From Flavobacterium sp. 90 (GTDB lineage Bacteria > Bacteroidota > Bacteroidia > Flavobacteriales > Flavobacteriaceae): 64,000 nucleotides of DNA. The translations under genes and the position numbers were made by a program. The notes beneath the pieces are model-generated. The model was not told the origin of the DNA, searched no databases, and saw nothing but the letters and a program-made list of their open reading frames with translations. Positions 24,452 through 33,382 of the stretch are shown in pieces. The stretch lies in the NCBI RefSeq assembly GCF_004339525.1, contig NZ_SMGE01000001.1:2604001-2668000 (forward strand). Direction: 5' to 3'. Numbering within the stretch: position 1 is the first letter of the stretch; each line of letters opens with the position of its first letter.

Positions 24452-25297
24452 ATGACGAACAAAAACTTATATCTTCCTTTTGAAGTGGATTTTAAAGAAT
24501 TGGAGCAGTTTCCGAAAACAACTCGGAAAAATAATTTCTTTGAATTAATATATGTTGTCGATGGAACCGGAATTCAGATTATTAACAATAATAAATTTCA
24601 ATATCGAAAAGGAAATCTGTTTCTGATAACACCGCAAGATATTCATTCGTTTGAGATTTTAACGCCAACGAAATTCTTTTTTCTTCGGTTTAATGAATAT
24701 TATATCAAGGCAAATTCTCAAAACGGTCAGGTAGAAACCGTTTTGAGAATGGAGTATATTTTGCAAAATGCAAGTCATCGTCCGGGATGTATATTAAAGA
24801 ATAAAATTGATAAACCCTTAATTGCTTCATTGATTGAAAGTATTATAAATGAAGAAACCAATCAGCAAATTTATCACCAGAAGATAACTGAGCAAATTGT
24901 AAATGCTATTATTACCGTCGTAGCAAGAAACATAGCGTTAAAATTGCCAAAGAATATTAAGGAAACTACTGGCGAAATGGTGCTTGAAATACTACATTAT
25001 ATTCAAGAGCATATTTTTAATCCAAAGGAATTGAAAGCAGATAAAATAAGTGAGCATTTTAATATTTCGCTTCATTATCTTGGGAAGTATTTTAAGAAAC
25101 AAATCGGTGAAACGCTTCAGGAATATATTGCCAGTTATAAATTAAGGTTAATTGAAGCCAGACTTTTGAATAGCGATATGCGCATAAATGAAATAGCTGA
25201 CGAACTTAATTTCTCTGATGAAAGTCATCTGAATAAAGTTTTTAAAAAGCATAAAGGAATGAATCCGTCTGAATTTAGAAAAAAGTTCTGCAAATAG
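24452..25297 (+). CDS. AraC family transcriptional regulator
   Basis: This 281-residue protein has an N-terminal cupin ligand domain (about 5-130, FFELIYVVDGTGIQI and LFLITPQDIHSFEI) and a C-terminal pair of helix-turn-helix motifs ending NEIADELNFSDESHLNKVF and the family-typical KGMNPSEFRKKF. I prefer the ATG at 24452 to one 36 bp upstream because it starts with MTNKNLYLPF and leaves the candidate binding repeat outside the gene. It probably regulates the divergent short-chain dehydrogenase. Effector unknown. Confidence 0.93.
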   Translation: MTNKNLYLPFEVDFKELEQFPKTTRKNNFFELIYVVDGTGIQIINNNKFQYRKGNLFLITPQDIHSFEILTPTKFFFLRFNEYYIKANSQNGQVETVLRMEYILQNASHRPGCILKNKIDKPLIASLIESIINEETNQQIYHQKITEQIVNAIITVVARNIALKLPKNIKETTGEMVLEILHYIQEHIFNPKELKADKISEHFNISLHYLGKYFKKQIGETLQEYIASYKLRLIEARLLNSDMRINEIADELNFSDESHLNKVFKKHKGMNPSEFRKKFCK

Positions 25298-25388
25298 TTA
25301 CGATTAAATATTCCATATTTAAACTTTGGTTTCGCTCAAAACTATTTTACTTTTAATTGGAAAATAATTTGGTTTCATTTTACAAATA

Positions 25389-25925
25389 TTATTCTAGTCT
25401 CATTAAATCAAAATACATAAATCTATGTTTTTTTTCTTTGTCAGAATCAAGTAGAAAAGTAAAGTCATTTTTTTGATAAGTAGAAAGCTGTACTGGTTTA
25501 TTGTAAGCGTCTAGTATTAATAATCTACAAGCTGGTTTATGTTCAATAAATGTCCAGCCTTTGATAAAATCAAGTAATTGATGAGATAACCCATTTCCTT
25601 TATATTTTTTATCAATTCCTAATCGTGCTATTTTTACAGCGGGATATTGTCTGATTCTTTTCTCGTTTGGCAATTTGATTTTTCGGTGTAGTTTATTCCA
25701 AATAGAGTTTTCATAGCCTAGATCGTTTAGACAATCATTGGATATAGAGAAAAAAGCAGCTATACGATCATTTTCTTTGAATAAATATGTATTAGTGATT
25801 TTTTCAATTTGAAATTTTTTCGAATCGTCGATTAAGAATTCATTTATTTCACTGTCTTCACAATCAAAATTGTATAAATCATCATTGTTGTTCAATGATG
25901 AAAAAGTAAAATCAGATAAATCCAT
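25389..25925 (-). CDS. GNAT N-acetyltransferase, possible toxin
   Basis: This 178-residue GNAT protein has the layout of TacT/AtaT-type toxins: an N-terminal FDCEDSEINEFL segment, FFSISND, and the acetyl-CoA loop RLGIDKKYKGNGLSHQLL (about 105-122). Such toxins acetylate aminoacyl-tRNA and block translation. It lies 3 bp downstream of a 51-residue gene in the position where these toxins have their antitoxin. The same core also occurs in harmless acetyltransferases, so toxicity is inference. Confidence 0.8.
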   Translation of the reverse strand: MDLSDFTFSSLNNNDDLYNFDCEDSEINEFLIDDSKKFQIEKITNTYLFKENDRIAAFFSISNDCLNDLGYENSIWNKLHRKIKLPNEKRIRQYPAVKIARLGIDKKYKGNGLSHQLLDFIKGWTFIEHKPACRLLILDAYNKPVQLSTYQKNDFTFLLDSDKEKKHRFMYFDLMRLE

Positions 25926-25928
25926 TTG

Positions 25929-26084
25929 TTATTCTTTTTTAGCAAGTACTTTGCTGACCAATGAAAACATTTGAGCTTTTTTTTCTTCTGAAATTTTATT
26001 GGTTTTGCTTTTGGATATGGCAGCATTGAATCTCTCAGATTCTTTGCCTTTTACTACTGGAGTAATTTTGATAGTAGTTGCCAT
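25929..26084 (-). CDS. 51-residue protein, possible antitoxin of the GNAT gene
   Basis: A short frame from ATG at 26084 to TAA at 25929. The product begins MATTIKITPVVKGKESERF, is lysine-rich (11 of 51), and looks like a strand followed by two helices, compatible with a ribbon-helix-helix-like DNA binder but too short for certain assignment. It ends 3 bp before the GNAT start, so the two are surely co-transcribed. Small size, charge and position suggest an antitoxin. Not a recognised family. Confidence 0.7.
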   Translation of the reverse strand: MATTIKITPVVKGKESERFNAAISKSKTNKISEEKKAQMFSLVSKVLAKKE

Positions 26085-26183
26085 AATTTAATTTTGATAA
26101 AAGTGAATAATAATGCAAAGATACTTTTTTATATAGTTAAAAATACAAATCGTATGTAAATTCTTTCTTTTTAGAAAATTGGT

Positions 26184-26804
26184 TTACCAAATTTTCCACC
26201 AAGGTTTTTTATTGACCTCGATAGTTTTATTATTTAAGTCAATTTCAATTCTTTTTGGTTCTTCAATCTTGATTTTCGAATCATCAAAAAATAGTTCGCC
26301 ATTAATACTCATTCCAAGTGGAGTTTCTGTTCTTTGTTTCCATTCTGCAGTTTGCAATGATGGAATTAAGTCTGAATTGATCTTATCTCTAAATTTTTTT
26401 CTAGCTTTTTCTATGATTTCTTCTTCAAGGTTTGAAGATGAATTCTTGAAAAGCGAAATCGAATTATCAGGAATGTTCAACAGAAAAATTTGCGTTTTGT
26501 TTTCAATTTTCTGAATGTCCAGAACTTTAAAATAAGCTATTGAACCTAAAAGAAAATGACCAATCTTTGCCGAATCAGGATTGAATTTTGATAAATCTTT
26601 TGGGTGTGCACTTGCAATTAAGTATCTAACATTTCCAGATAAACCGCCACCAATAGATGACATATCAGTAAAACCTCTTTCCTGAATAATCTGACCAACT
26701 TTATAATTTAAAATTAAATTTTCCGGAAGATTAGTGTCTCTGTAAAATAGTCTTAAACCTGAAAACGTTTCATTGTAAATTGTTTTAAGACGTGCATTTT
26801 TCAT
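26184..26804 (-). CDS. Hypothetical protein, 206 residues
   Basis: No signal peptide and no membrane helix. The sequence reads as a soluble alpha/beta protein with a conserved-looking centre (GGGLSGNVRYLIASAHPKD) and a C-terminal TIEVNKKPWWKIW tail. I do not recognise the family. The neighbours are a GNAT pair downstream and a DUF2007 membrane protein upstream, on the same strand but 53 bp or more away. Confidence 0.7.
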   Translation of the reverse strand: MKNARLKTIYNETFSGLRLFYRDTNLPENLILNYKVGQIIQERGFTDMSSIGGGLSGNVRYLIASAHPKDLSKFNPDSAKIGHFLLGSIAYFKVLDIQKIENKTQIFLLNIPDNSISLFKNSSSNLEEEIIEKARKKFRDKINSDLIPSLQTAEWKQRTETPLGMSINGELFFDDSKIKIEEPKRIEIDLNNKTIEVNKKPWWKIW

Positions 26805-26857
26805 GTTTACAGATTGTTTAATTTTATTGTTTTTCCGGCTCTGAAAAGGTTGAAATT

Positions 26858-27529
26858 TTATGAGTTTAATACTCCTGTATTGGATAAAATTTTAATTATA
26901 AGTGCAATAGGAAAAATAATTATACTGATCAAGAATATTCTTTGCCCATTTTTTCTGTCTTCAGCATTATAAGAATAAATTCTCTCTCCATTTGGAAGTG
27001 TCTTTTTTGATCTCCATAAAGAATATCCAATGACAATTCCAATTCCGCCACCTAAAAGTGCAAATACATATCCGGCAATAATCCAGGCTTTTTGGTTTTC
27101 TTCGGGTTTGGCTAAGGTTTTTAAGCGCTCTTTTTTTAAGGAAGCCAACATTTCTGAGTCGATAGTCTTTCCTCTATCCGTTAAAAGTTTTTGCGCCAGT
27201 TTATAATCGAATACATTCCACTCGTCTGAATTTAGAAGAATTTCATATAGTTCTTCATTCGTAAAATCCAGTAAATAATAATCTTTGTCTATTGTGTCAA
27301 GAAGATTTTCGGTGTCTTTTTCAAGAATAACTTCAGCTTTTTCAAAATCCGACGGATCAATTTTTATTTCATATTGATTTCGTAAAGTGCTTCCGGAAAA
27401 AGAGACATCGAGAGGAGGGATATTATCACCTATAACAGTTTTAATATTGTTTTTATTTAATAATAACTCAAGCTCTTTAGCCTGATTTAATGTTGGGAAA
27501 TTTCGGAAAGCAATAAAATTTTCAATCAT
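26858..27529 (-). CDS. DUF2007 domain membrane protein
   Basis: This 223-residue protein has an N-terminal DUF2007-like ferredoxin-fold domain (about 5-72, with AKELELLLNKNNIKTVIGD), a middle helical segment and two C-terminal hydrophobic helices (about 148-168 and 198-218) around a short positively charged loop. DUF2007 is thought to be a small ligand-binding module, but no function is proven. The gene follows the M23 peptidase gene by 33 bp on the same strand. Confidence 0.75.
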   Translation of the reverse strand: MIENFIAFRNFPTLNQAKELELLLNKNNIKTVIGDNIPPLDVSFSGSTLRNQYEIKIDPSDFEKAEVILEKDTENLLDTIDKDYYLLDFTNEELYEILLNSDEWNVFDYKLAQKLLTDRGKTIDSEMLASLKKERLKTLAKPEENQKAWIIAGYVFALLGGGIGIVIGYSLWRSKKTLPNGERIYSYNAEDRKNGQRIFLISIIIFPIALIIKILSNTGVLNS

Positions 27530-27562
27530 AGATTTAGTATTGATTTTTTGAATAGAATGATT

Positions 27563-28783
27563 TTACAAATTCCCAATACTATCCAATTCTCTTTTTAAAG
27601 GTTCCATTTGTTTTAAGAAACGATTTTTATCAGATCCTGTCAAAGATTCTCCTGTTGGTAAGTTAAGTCGAAGTGCATCAACCTGAACACCGTTTTTCCA
27701 GAAACGGTAACAAACGTGAGGTCCGGTTGCAAGTCCTGTGCTGCCAACTAATCCAATAGTTTGTCCTTGTGTAACACGTTGTCCGCGGCGAACCAAAATT
27801 CTGGACATATGTAAATATTGTGTAGAATACGTTCCATTGTGTTTTACTTTTACAAAGTTTCCGTTTCCAGCCGTATATCCGGTTGCTTCTACAACTCCGG
27901 ATGCAGTTGTTGAAATTGGAGTTCCTGTTGGCGCAGCATAATCAGTTCCTTTATGTGCTTTCCAGGTATGTTGAACCGGATGAAATCTGTTTGCAGTAAA
28001 TCGAGAAGTGATTCGGCTGAACTTAATAGGTGTTTTTAGAAAGAAGTTTTTCAAAGTTCTTCCCTGATCGTCATAATATTCTGTTTTTCCTGAAGTTGTA
28101 TCTCTTTCAAACGGAAAAGCATAAACGATTTTACCTTTATATTCAAAAAACGCAGCTTCAAGATCTTCAACGCCGTCATAAGTTTTTCCGTTTATAAAAC
28201 GTTCAGTGAAAATTAATCCGTAGCGATCTCCTTTTTTAAGTTTGAAGAAATCGATAGACCATGAAAAGACTTTTGTAATTCGGCTGGCAAGAGCAGTTTC
28301 AACACTTTCGTTTCCTAAAGTTTCAGATAATGAACTTTTTAAAACGCCGCCAATAATTTTACGTTTTAATGTAACCGGTTTTACTTTTTTATATGCTTTA
28401 GCAATGCTGTCTCTTAAATCGACTACATAATAAGTTAAAGCATCAGGCTGGTAAATGAAAACCTGTAATTTGTTTGTTTTATTTTTAGAGCGAAGAATCG
28501 TATAAGGTTTGTTGTATCGAATTGTTCGAACATCAAATGAATCTTTTACTTGTTCAACAATATCAAAGACTTTTTTGTCTCCAATATTTTGACTTTGGAT
28601 GATAGAACCAAAAGAATCTCCTTTTTTTATAGTGTCATTTACAATATTAAAGTCAGCGTAATTAAAACCAAATTCTACCTTTTTAGTTTTTGGTTTACTA
28701 ATTTTAGTTTCTACTTTTTCCTCGGTTTTATTACATGAAAAAACAGAGAATAATAGGACTATAAGTACGAATGCTTTTTTCAA
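27563..28783 (-). CDS. M23 family peptidoglycan endopeptidase lipoprotein
   Basis: This 406-residue protein has a lipoprotein signal (lipobox FSVFSCNK, Cys at 17) and a C-terminal LytM/M23 domain (about 280-380): HKGTDYAAPTGTPI with the first zinc ligands, YLHMSRI and GPHVCYRFW with the HxH-type His. The middle part (residues 50-250) resembles the OapA-like/SH3-type region of Mep family enzymes. It cleaves peptide cross-links in the wall. It is 21 bp from the tryptophan dioxygenase gene, probably by chance of operon structure rather than pathway. Confidence 0.92.
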   Translation of the reverse strand: MKKAFVLIVLLFSVFSCNKTEEKVETKISKPKTKKVEFGFNYADFNIVNDTIKKGDSFGSIIQSQNIGDKKVFDIVEQVKDSFDVRTIRYNKPYTILRSKNKTNKLQVFIYQPDALTYYVVDLRDSIAKAYKKVKPVTLKRKIIGGVLKSSLSETLGNESVETALASRITKVFSWSIDFFKLKKGDRYGLIFTERFINGKTYDGVEDLEAAFFEYKGKIVYAFPFERDTTSGKTEYYDDQGRTLKNFFLKTPIKFSRITSRFTANRFHPVQHTWKAHKGTDYAAPTGTPISTTASGVVEATGYTAGNGNFVKVKHNGTYSTQYLHMSRILVRRGQRVTQGQTIGLVGSTGLATGPHVCYRFWKNGVQVDALRLNLPTGESLTGSDKNRFLKQMEPLKRELDSIGNL

Positions 28784-28804
28784 ACTTTTATTTTTTTTGG
28801 GAAA

Positions 28805-29746
28805 TTAAGTGGTTGTTTCATTTCCCCAATTGGACAATTCTTCTTCGGTCCACAATTTAGGAAAAAAGATGCGTCTTTGGTATTTTGGATGCATATATTT
28901 TTGCCAATCACTGCCACCAGTAGCTTCGCCGTTGCCTTTTCCGCTTTCTAATATGTATTTTCTTGCAGTATTAAGGTGTTGCATTACCCAAGTAATGTTT
29001 ACAGTTTTGTCATAATGACGCATTGCCTCAATTAATGAAGTATTTTGCTGATCTTCTTCTGGTAATTGAGTAAATTTTTGCCAGATATTTTTAGTTTTAA
29101 AAGTAGACATTTGTCTCAGAAATTGCACTTTGTATTTGTTCTCAAATTCCTGAAGTAAATATGATTTTTCTCCTGTTTGATAATCTTTTCCTGCAGCTTG
29201 CCAATACAAATGTTCAAACGTAGTTTCGAGATCAGTATTTTCGTCAAAGTTTGCTTTGTATCTGCGATCTGTTAAGTTGATGACGTCTGTCGAAGCAAAT
29301 TCGATCAATCTATATTGTGCACTTTGAAAACCACTTGCCGGAGTTAGCGTGTTTCTGAATTTCATATATTGATCTACTTCCATTCCGTTTTCCATAATAC
29401 TGAAAGAGTTGGTAAGCATGTCAAAATAACGAGTGATTCTTGATAATCTCTCGCTGAAAAAATCAACCTGAATGTTTTGTGCATCGGCAATCTGATCGAT
29501 TTCCCACAAAATCATTTTAAAAATTAATTCGTTTACCTGATGATACATGATAAAAACCATTTCGTCAGGAAGTGTTGTGCGTTGAGTTTGTAAGCTTAAA
29601 AGTGCATCAGTTTGAATGTAATCCCAATAAGTAATTGGTTTTGACCAAAGTAATCCTTCTAATTGAACATCAGTTTTTTGATTTATAGCTTGGAATTTAA
29701 GGTCAATTTCTTTTAAAATTGATTCTGAATTATCAGTGATATTCAT
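28805..29746 (-). CDS. kynA: Tryptophan 2,3-dioxygenase
   Basis: This 313-residue haem enzyme opens the indole ring of tryptophan to N-formylkynurenine. It shows WDYIQTDALLSLQ, FIMYHQVNELIFKM with the conserved His, RFRNTL-like KFRNTLTPASGFQSAQYR, and the C-terminal RKYILESGKGNGEATGGSDW that closes the active site. Its start codon shares one base with the stop of the upstream DUF3108 gene (TAATG). It sits near hpd and hmgA, other aromatic amino acid catabolism genes, but no kynurenine pathway genes follow here. Confidence 0.95.
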   Translation of the reverse strand: MNITDNSESILKEIDLKFQAINQKTDVQLEGLLWSKPITYWDYIQTDALLSLQTQRTTLPDEMVFIMYHQVNELIFKMILWEIDQIADAQNIQVDFFSERLSRITRYFDMLTNSFSIMENGMEVDQYMKFRNTLTPASGFQSAQYRLIEFASTDVINLTDRRYKANFDENTDLETTFEHLYWQAAGKDYQTGEKSYLLQEFENKYKVQFLRQMSTFKTKNIWQKFTQLPEEDQQNTSLIEAMRHYDKTVNITWVMQHLNTARKYILESGKGNGEATGGSDWQKYMHPKYQRRIFFPKLWTEEELSNWGNETTT

Positions 29747-30516
29747 TATTTTTTTACTTTAAATGGATTTTTTAATCCTTTATATTCGTCGAGATCTGCT
29801 TTAAGTGATCCTACTGCAAGATCTGCTTTGATTCTAATTGGAACTTTATTGTCGTCGTCTGTGATCCAGAGTGTTAGACTTTCTTTTTCTTTAAAGACTC
29901 TTCCGGTTTGCACAAGTGGTTTGAAGACCATTGTAGAAACGGTGCCAAATTTAGTCGTAATATCTTGACGGCCTACATATTTTAACTTAAATTTTGTGAT
30001 TTCGTCGTCAAAAAACATGTCGATTGTAATCGCTTCGCCAGATTTTAATTTGTCAATATTTGGATGGTTTCTCAAATAGTAAAATGAGGAAACGATATCT
30101 TGCACATTATCAGTAATTACAATTGTTTTCTCGGTATTTCGTTTGTAGTCTTTTACCAAAACCCTGTTCTCGGCCTGATTAAAAAAACCTTCTTGGTTTT
30201 TGGTATAACCGCCTTCGTCGATTTTTCTTACGTAGCGATAAGGAACTCCGTTTTCTTTGTCAAAATAACTTTCGTAAAGATCTTCTACTTTAAAGAATAA
30301 TTTTGACATTCCGGTTGTATAACCTTTACCTATAGCATGATGGACTTTTTTATTGTTTATGGTAGCGTCTTTTATTTCGAGAGTTGCATATCCGGCATTT
30401 ATGATTCCGTAATGAATCCTGAATTTAAAATATTCGCCAGTGCCAAAAGCATCTTCTTTTTGAGTGTCGAAGGCAAGTGTCGTTAGAATTAATATGATGA
30501 GAGTGAGCTTTTTCAT
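29746..30516 (-). CDS. DUF3108 family exported protein
   Basis: From the chosen ATG at 30516 the protein has 256 residues with a signal peptide (MKKLTLIILILTTLAF). An upstream in-frame ATG at 30558 would put 14 polar residues before the signal, which is less likely. The body is the beta-rich DUF3108 family of cell-envelope proteins (GEYFKFRIHYGIINAGYATLE near the start; TLWITDDDNKVPIRIKA near the end). Function unknown. It overlaps tryptophan dioxygenase by one base. Confidence 0.85.
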   Translation of the reverse strand: MKKLTLIILILTTLAFDTQKEDAFGTGEYFKFRIHYGIINAGYATLEIKDATINNKKVHHAIGKGYTTGMSKLFFKVEDLYESYFDKENGVPYRYVRKIDEGGYTKNQEGFFNQAENRVLVKDYKRNTEKTIVITDNVQDIVSSFYYLRNHPNIDKLKSGEAITIDMFFDDEITKFKLKYVGRQDITTKFGTVSTMVFKPLVQTGRVFKEKESLTLWITDDDNKVPIRIKADLAVGSLKADLDEYKGLKNPFKVKK

Positions 30517-30582
30517 AGTACAATTTTTACATTTCATTATAAAGGTAAATAAATGCAAATTCTATTCCAAATGTACCAAAAC

Positions 30583-30617
30583 AAAAAAACTCAGTCAAGG
30601 AATGACTGAGTTTTTAT
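30583..30617 (-). terminator. Strong terminator hairpin ACTCAGTCA/TGACTGAGT
   Basis: A 13-bp perfect stem with a 5-nt loop and T-runs on both sides, between the hpd stop at 30816 and the DUF3108 gene start. It may serve hpd read-through transcripts as well as the candidate small RNA. Confidence 0.85.
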
Positions 30618-30706
30618 GCTATTAACTAACCAAAAAACTATAAATTATGAAATTTATATCAATTCAGAAGGAAACCACCCCTTCTTGATTTGCGAGTGCA
30701 AAGATA
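30583..30706 (-). ncRNA. Candidate small RNA or leader upstream of the DUF3108 gene
   Basis: On the minus strand a -7 box TATCTTTG (30706-30699) is followed by about 110 bases without a useful frame and a strong terminator: AAAAACTCAGTCA (30585-30597) paired with TGACTGAGTTTTT (30603-30615), then a T-run. Within the RNA, AGAAGG and CCTTCT (about 30668-30686) can form a local stem. This is either an independent sRNA or a terminated leader controlling the DUF3108-tryptophan dioxygenase genes that start at 30516. Confidence 0.5.
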
Positions 30707-30815
30707 TGCAGAAAGTTCAATAAAGATATAGCAAAAGGTAAGTTTAACATAACATTTGCATAAAAAGCATGCTTTTTCAGAGAATTCCTCTGTATAATGT
30801 AAAAATTTTACGTTT

Positions 30816-31976
30816 TTATAATGTTCCTCTCAATTCTTGCTCTCTCTCAATCGACTCAAAAAGGGCTTTAAAGTTCCCTGCACCGAAACCTTTTGCTCCC
30901 ATTCTTTGAATAATTTCGAAAAATAGCGTTGGTCTGTCCTGAACTGGCTTAGTAAATATCTGTAGTAAATATCCATCTTCGTCTGCATCGACCATGATGG
31001 CAAGTTTTTCAATTTCGTTTAAATCTTCTTTCATCATATCCATGTGAACACCTAATCTTTCTGGGATAGCTTGATAATAAGTATGAGGTGGAGCAGATAA
31101 AAACTCAACACCGCGTGCTCTTAATTGTGATACTGTTTTAATAATATCATCTGTCGCAATAGCAATATGCTGAATTCCAGGTCCGCCATAGAAATCTAAA
31201 TATTCTTCAATTTGAGATTTTTTCTTTCCTTCGGCTGGTTCGTTGATTGGAAATTTGATTCTTCCGTTTCCGTTTGACATTACTTTACTCATCAATGCAG
31301 AATATTCTGTAGTAATTTGTTTGTCATCGAATGATAGGAAGTTTACAAATCCCATAACATCTTCGTAGAATTTTACCCAAGTATTCATTTCATTCCAACC
31401 CACATTTCCAACCATGTGATCGATATATTTTAATCCGGTTGGTTCTGGATTGTAGTCAGATTTCCATTCTTTGTAACCTGGTAAGAAAACACCATTGTAG
31501 TTTTTTCTTTCGACAAAAATATGAACTGTTTCTCCGTAAGTGTAAATTCCGGAACGAACTACTTCTCCAAATTCATCAGATTCTACAGTTGGTTCCATGA
31601 ACGAGCGTGCACCACGTTTCATAGTTTCTTCGTAAGCACTTCTTGCATCTTCAACCCAAAGAGCGGCAACTTTTACACCGTCTCCATGTTTTTGAAGATG
31701 TGCATGAATTGGAGAATCTTGCGTTAATGGCGTAGTTAAAACAATTCTGATTTTATCTTGTTTCAAAACATAAGATGCTTTGTCTCTTACTCCAGTTTCT
31801 AATCCGGCGTAAGCTAATGACTGATATCCGAAAGCAGTTTTGTAATAATGTGCAGATTGTTTTGCATTACCTACATAAAATTCTACATAATCTGTCCCTA
31901 ATAACGGAAGGAAATCTTGTGCTCCTTCAAAGATTTTTTCTAATCCGTATTCTACTGATTTTACTTCTTTTGACAT
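30816..31976 (-). CDS. hpd: 4-Hydroxyphenylpyruvate dioxygenase
   Basis: This 386-residue iron enzyme converts 4-hydroxyphenylpyruvate to homogentisate. It carries two vicinal-oxygen-chelate halves: DYVEFYVGNAKQSAHYY (24-40) at the start, then YIDHMVGNV with the first metal His (about 175), GGPGIQHIAIATDDI with the second (about 254), and the C-terminal TLFFEIIQRMGAKGFGAGNFKAL containing the Glu ligand. It stands 248 bp downstream of hmgA, the next enzyme of the pathway, on the same strand. Confidence 0.97.
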   Translation of the reverse strand: MSKEVKSVEYGLEKIFEGAQDFLPLLGTDYVEFYVGNAKQSAHYYKTAFGYQSLAYAGLETGVRDKASYVLKQDKIRIVLTTPLTQDSPIHAHLQKHGDGVKVAALWVEDARSAYEETMKRGARSFMEPTVESDEFGEVVRSGIYTYGETVHIFVERKNYNGVFLPGYKEWKSDYNPEPTGLKYIDHMVGNVGWNEMNTWVKFYEDVMGFVNFLSFDDKQITTEYSALMSKVMSNGNGRIKFPINEPAEGKKKSQIEEYLDFYGGPGIQHIAIATDDIIKTVSQLRARGVEFLSAPPHTYYQAIPERLGVHMDMMKEDLNEIEKLAIMVDADEDGYLLQIFTKPVQDRPTLFFEIIQRMGAKGFGAGNFKALFESIEREQELRGTL

Positions 31977-32044
31977 AATGTTTATTTGTTTAATCGGTGA
32001 ATCGTTTATTTGATTGAACCGAAGTGTTGTTTTAAAATTTGATT

Positions 32045-32220
32045 TTTTTTACCGCAAAGACGCTAAGTAAATCGCAAAGTTCGCAAAGGTTTTTTATCAA
32101 TAAGAATTTGTAAAAGCACAAAGAACATAAAGCTTTGTGAACTTGTTTTTAATAAAAACTTCTTTAGAAACTTCGTGAACTTTGCGTAAAATCCTTTGCG
32201 GACTTTGCGGTTAAATTCGG
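32045..32220. repeat. GCAAAG-rich inverted repeat between hmgA and hpd
   Basis: ACCGCAAAGACGC and CGCAAAGTTCGCAAAGG on the left (about 32050-32090) are mirrored by CCTTTGCGGACTTTGCGGT on the right (about 32193-32211), with ACTTCGTGAACTTTGCG between. This forms a long imperfect hairpin of a dispersed Flavobacterium repeat type. Confidence 0.65.
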
Positions 32221-32224
32221 TTAG

Positions 32225-33382
32225 TTATTCAGTCCAAGACTTATAATACTGCCCATCATCAAGACCCATTGCTTCTTCCGTAACCATTAATGGACGGAAA
32301 GTATCAACCATAACGGCTAATTCCTGGGTTTCTTTATGACCAATACTACGCTCCATTGCGCCTGGTGCGGGACCATGTGGAATTCCTTTTGGGTGTAAAG
32401 TGATGTGACCTTGCTCAATATTATTACGACTCATAAAATCACCATCAACATAATATAGTACTTCGTCAGAATCTATATTGCTGTGATTGTATGGCGCCGG
32501 AATTGCTTTCGGGTGATAATCGTAAAGTCTAGGGCAGAATGAACAAACGACAAAAGTTGCCGTTTCAAAAGTTTGATGTACCGGAGGCGGTTGGTGAACA
32601 CGTCCCGTTATTGGTTCGAAATTATGAATCGAGAATCCGTATGGGAAATTGTAACCGTCCCAACCCACAACGTCAAAAGGATGTGTGGCGTAAACGACTT
32701 CGTGAATCATTCCTTCTTTTTTGATTTTAATTAAAAAATCACCTTTTTCATCATGTGTTTCCAATTCGTTTGGCAAAATAAAATCGCGTTCGCAAAATGG
32801 CGAATGTTCTAAATGCTGACCAGATTGGTTTTTATAACGTTTTGGAGTGTAAAAAGGAGAATAAGATTCTACGTAAAAAAGTCGGTTTTCCTCAGTCTCA
32901 AATTCTATTTGGTAAATAATGCCTCTTGGAATGATTAAGTAATCACCATATTCAAACGGAATATTCCCTAACATGGTTCTTAATTTTCCTTTTCCTTTAT
33001 GGATGAAAAGCATTTCATCAGCATCGGCATTTTTGTAGAAATAATTTCTAAGTGATTCTTTTGGAGCTGCCAGTCCAATAACACAGTCTTTGTTGACTAA
33101 CATTGGTTTGCGGCTGTCCAGAAAATCATTTTCAGGTTTAAGTTCAAAACCTTTAAAAAGTAATGATTTTATATTTTTTCCGATTGCAATTTTTGGTTCA
33201 ACCGAATAAGAGTTTAATATTTCTTTAACCTGCGTTGGTCTGTGAACATGATAAGAAAGTGACGAATGTCCGTGAAAACCTTCGGTTCCAAACAATTGTT
33301 CGTAGTAAAAACCTCCGTTTGGTTTTTCGAATTGGGTGTGTCTTTTTTGAGGGAAATCTCCAAGTTTATGATATAATGGCAT
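32225..33382 (-). CDS. hmgA: Homogentisate 1,2-dioxygenase
   Basis: This 385-residue iron enzyme opens the homogentisate ring to maleylacetoacetate. Recognisable stretches: GTEGFHGHSSLSYHVHRPTQ at the start, DEMLFIHKGKGKLRT and EYGDYLIIPRG of the cupin core, DVVGWDGYNFPY, PPPVHQTFETATFVVCSF, and the metal region HPKGIPHGPAPGAMERSIG. It is shorter than the approximately 440-residue enzyme of mammals, as usual in this phylum. Together with hpd it forms the tyrosine degradation route. Confidence 0.93.
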   Translation of the reverse strand: MPLYHKLGDFPQKRHTQFEKPNGGFYYEQLFGTEGFHGHSSLSYHVHRPTQVKEILNSYSVEPKIAIGKNIKSLLFKGFELKPENDFLDSRKPMLVNKDCVIGLAAPKESLRNYFYKNADADEMLFIHKGKGKLRTMLGNIPFEYGDYLIIPRGIIYQIEFETEENRLFYVESYSPFYTPKRYKNQSGQHLEHSPFCERDFILPNELETHDEKGDFLIKIKKEGMIHEVVYATHPFDVVGWDGYNFPYGFSIHNFEPITGRVHQPPPVHQTFETATFVVCSFCPRLYDYHPKAIPAPYNHSNIDSDEVLYYVDGDFMSRNNIEQGHITLHPKGIPHGPAPGAMERSIGHKETQELAVMVDTFRPLMVTEEAMGLDDGQYYKSWTE

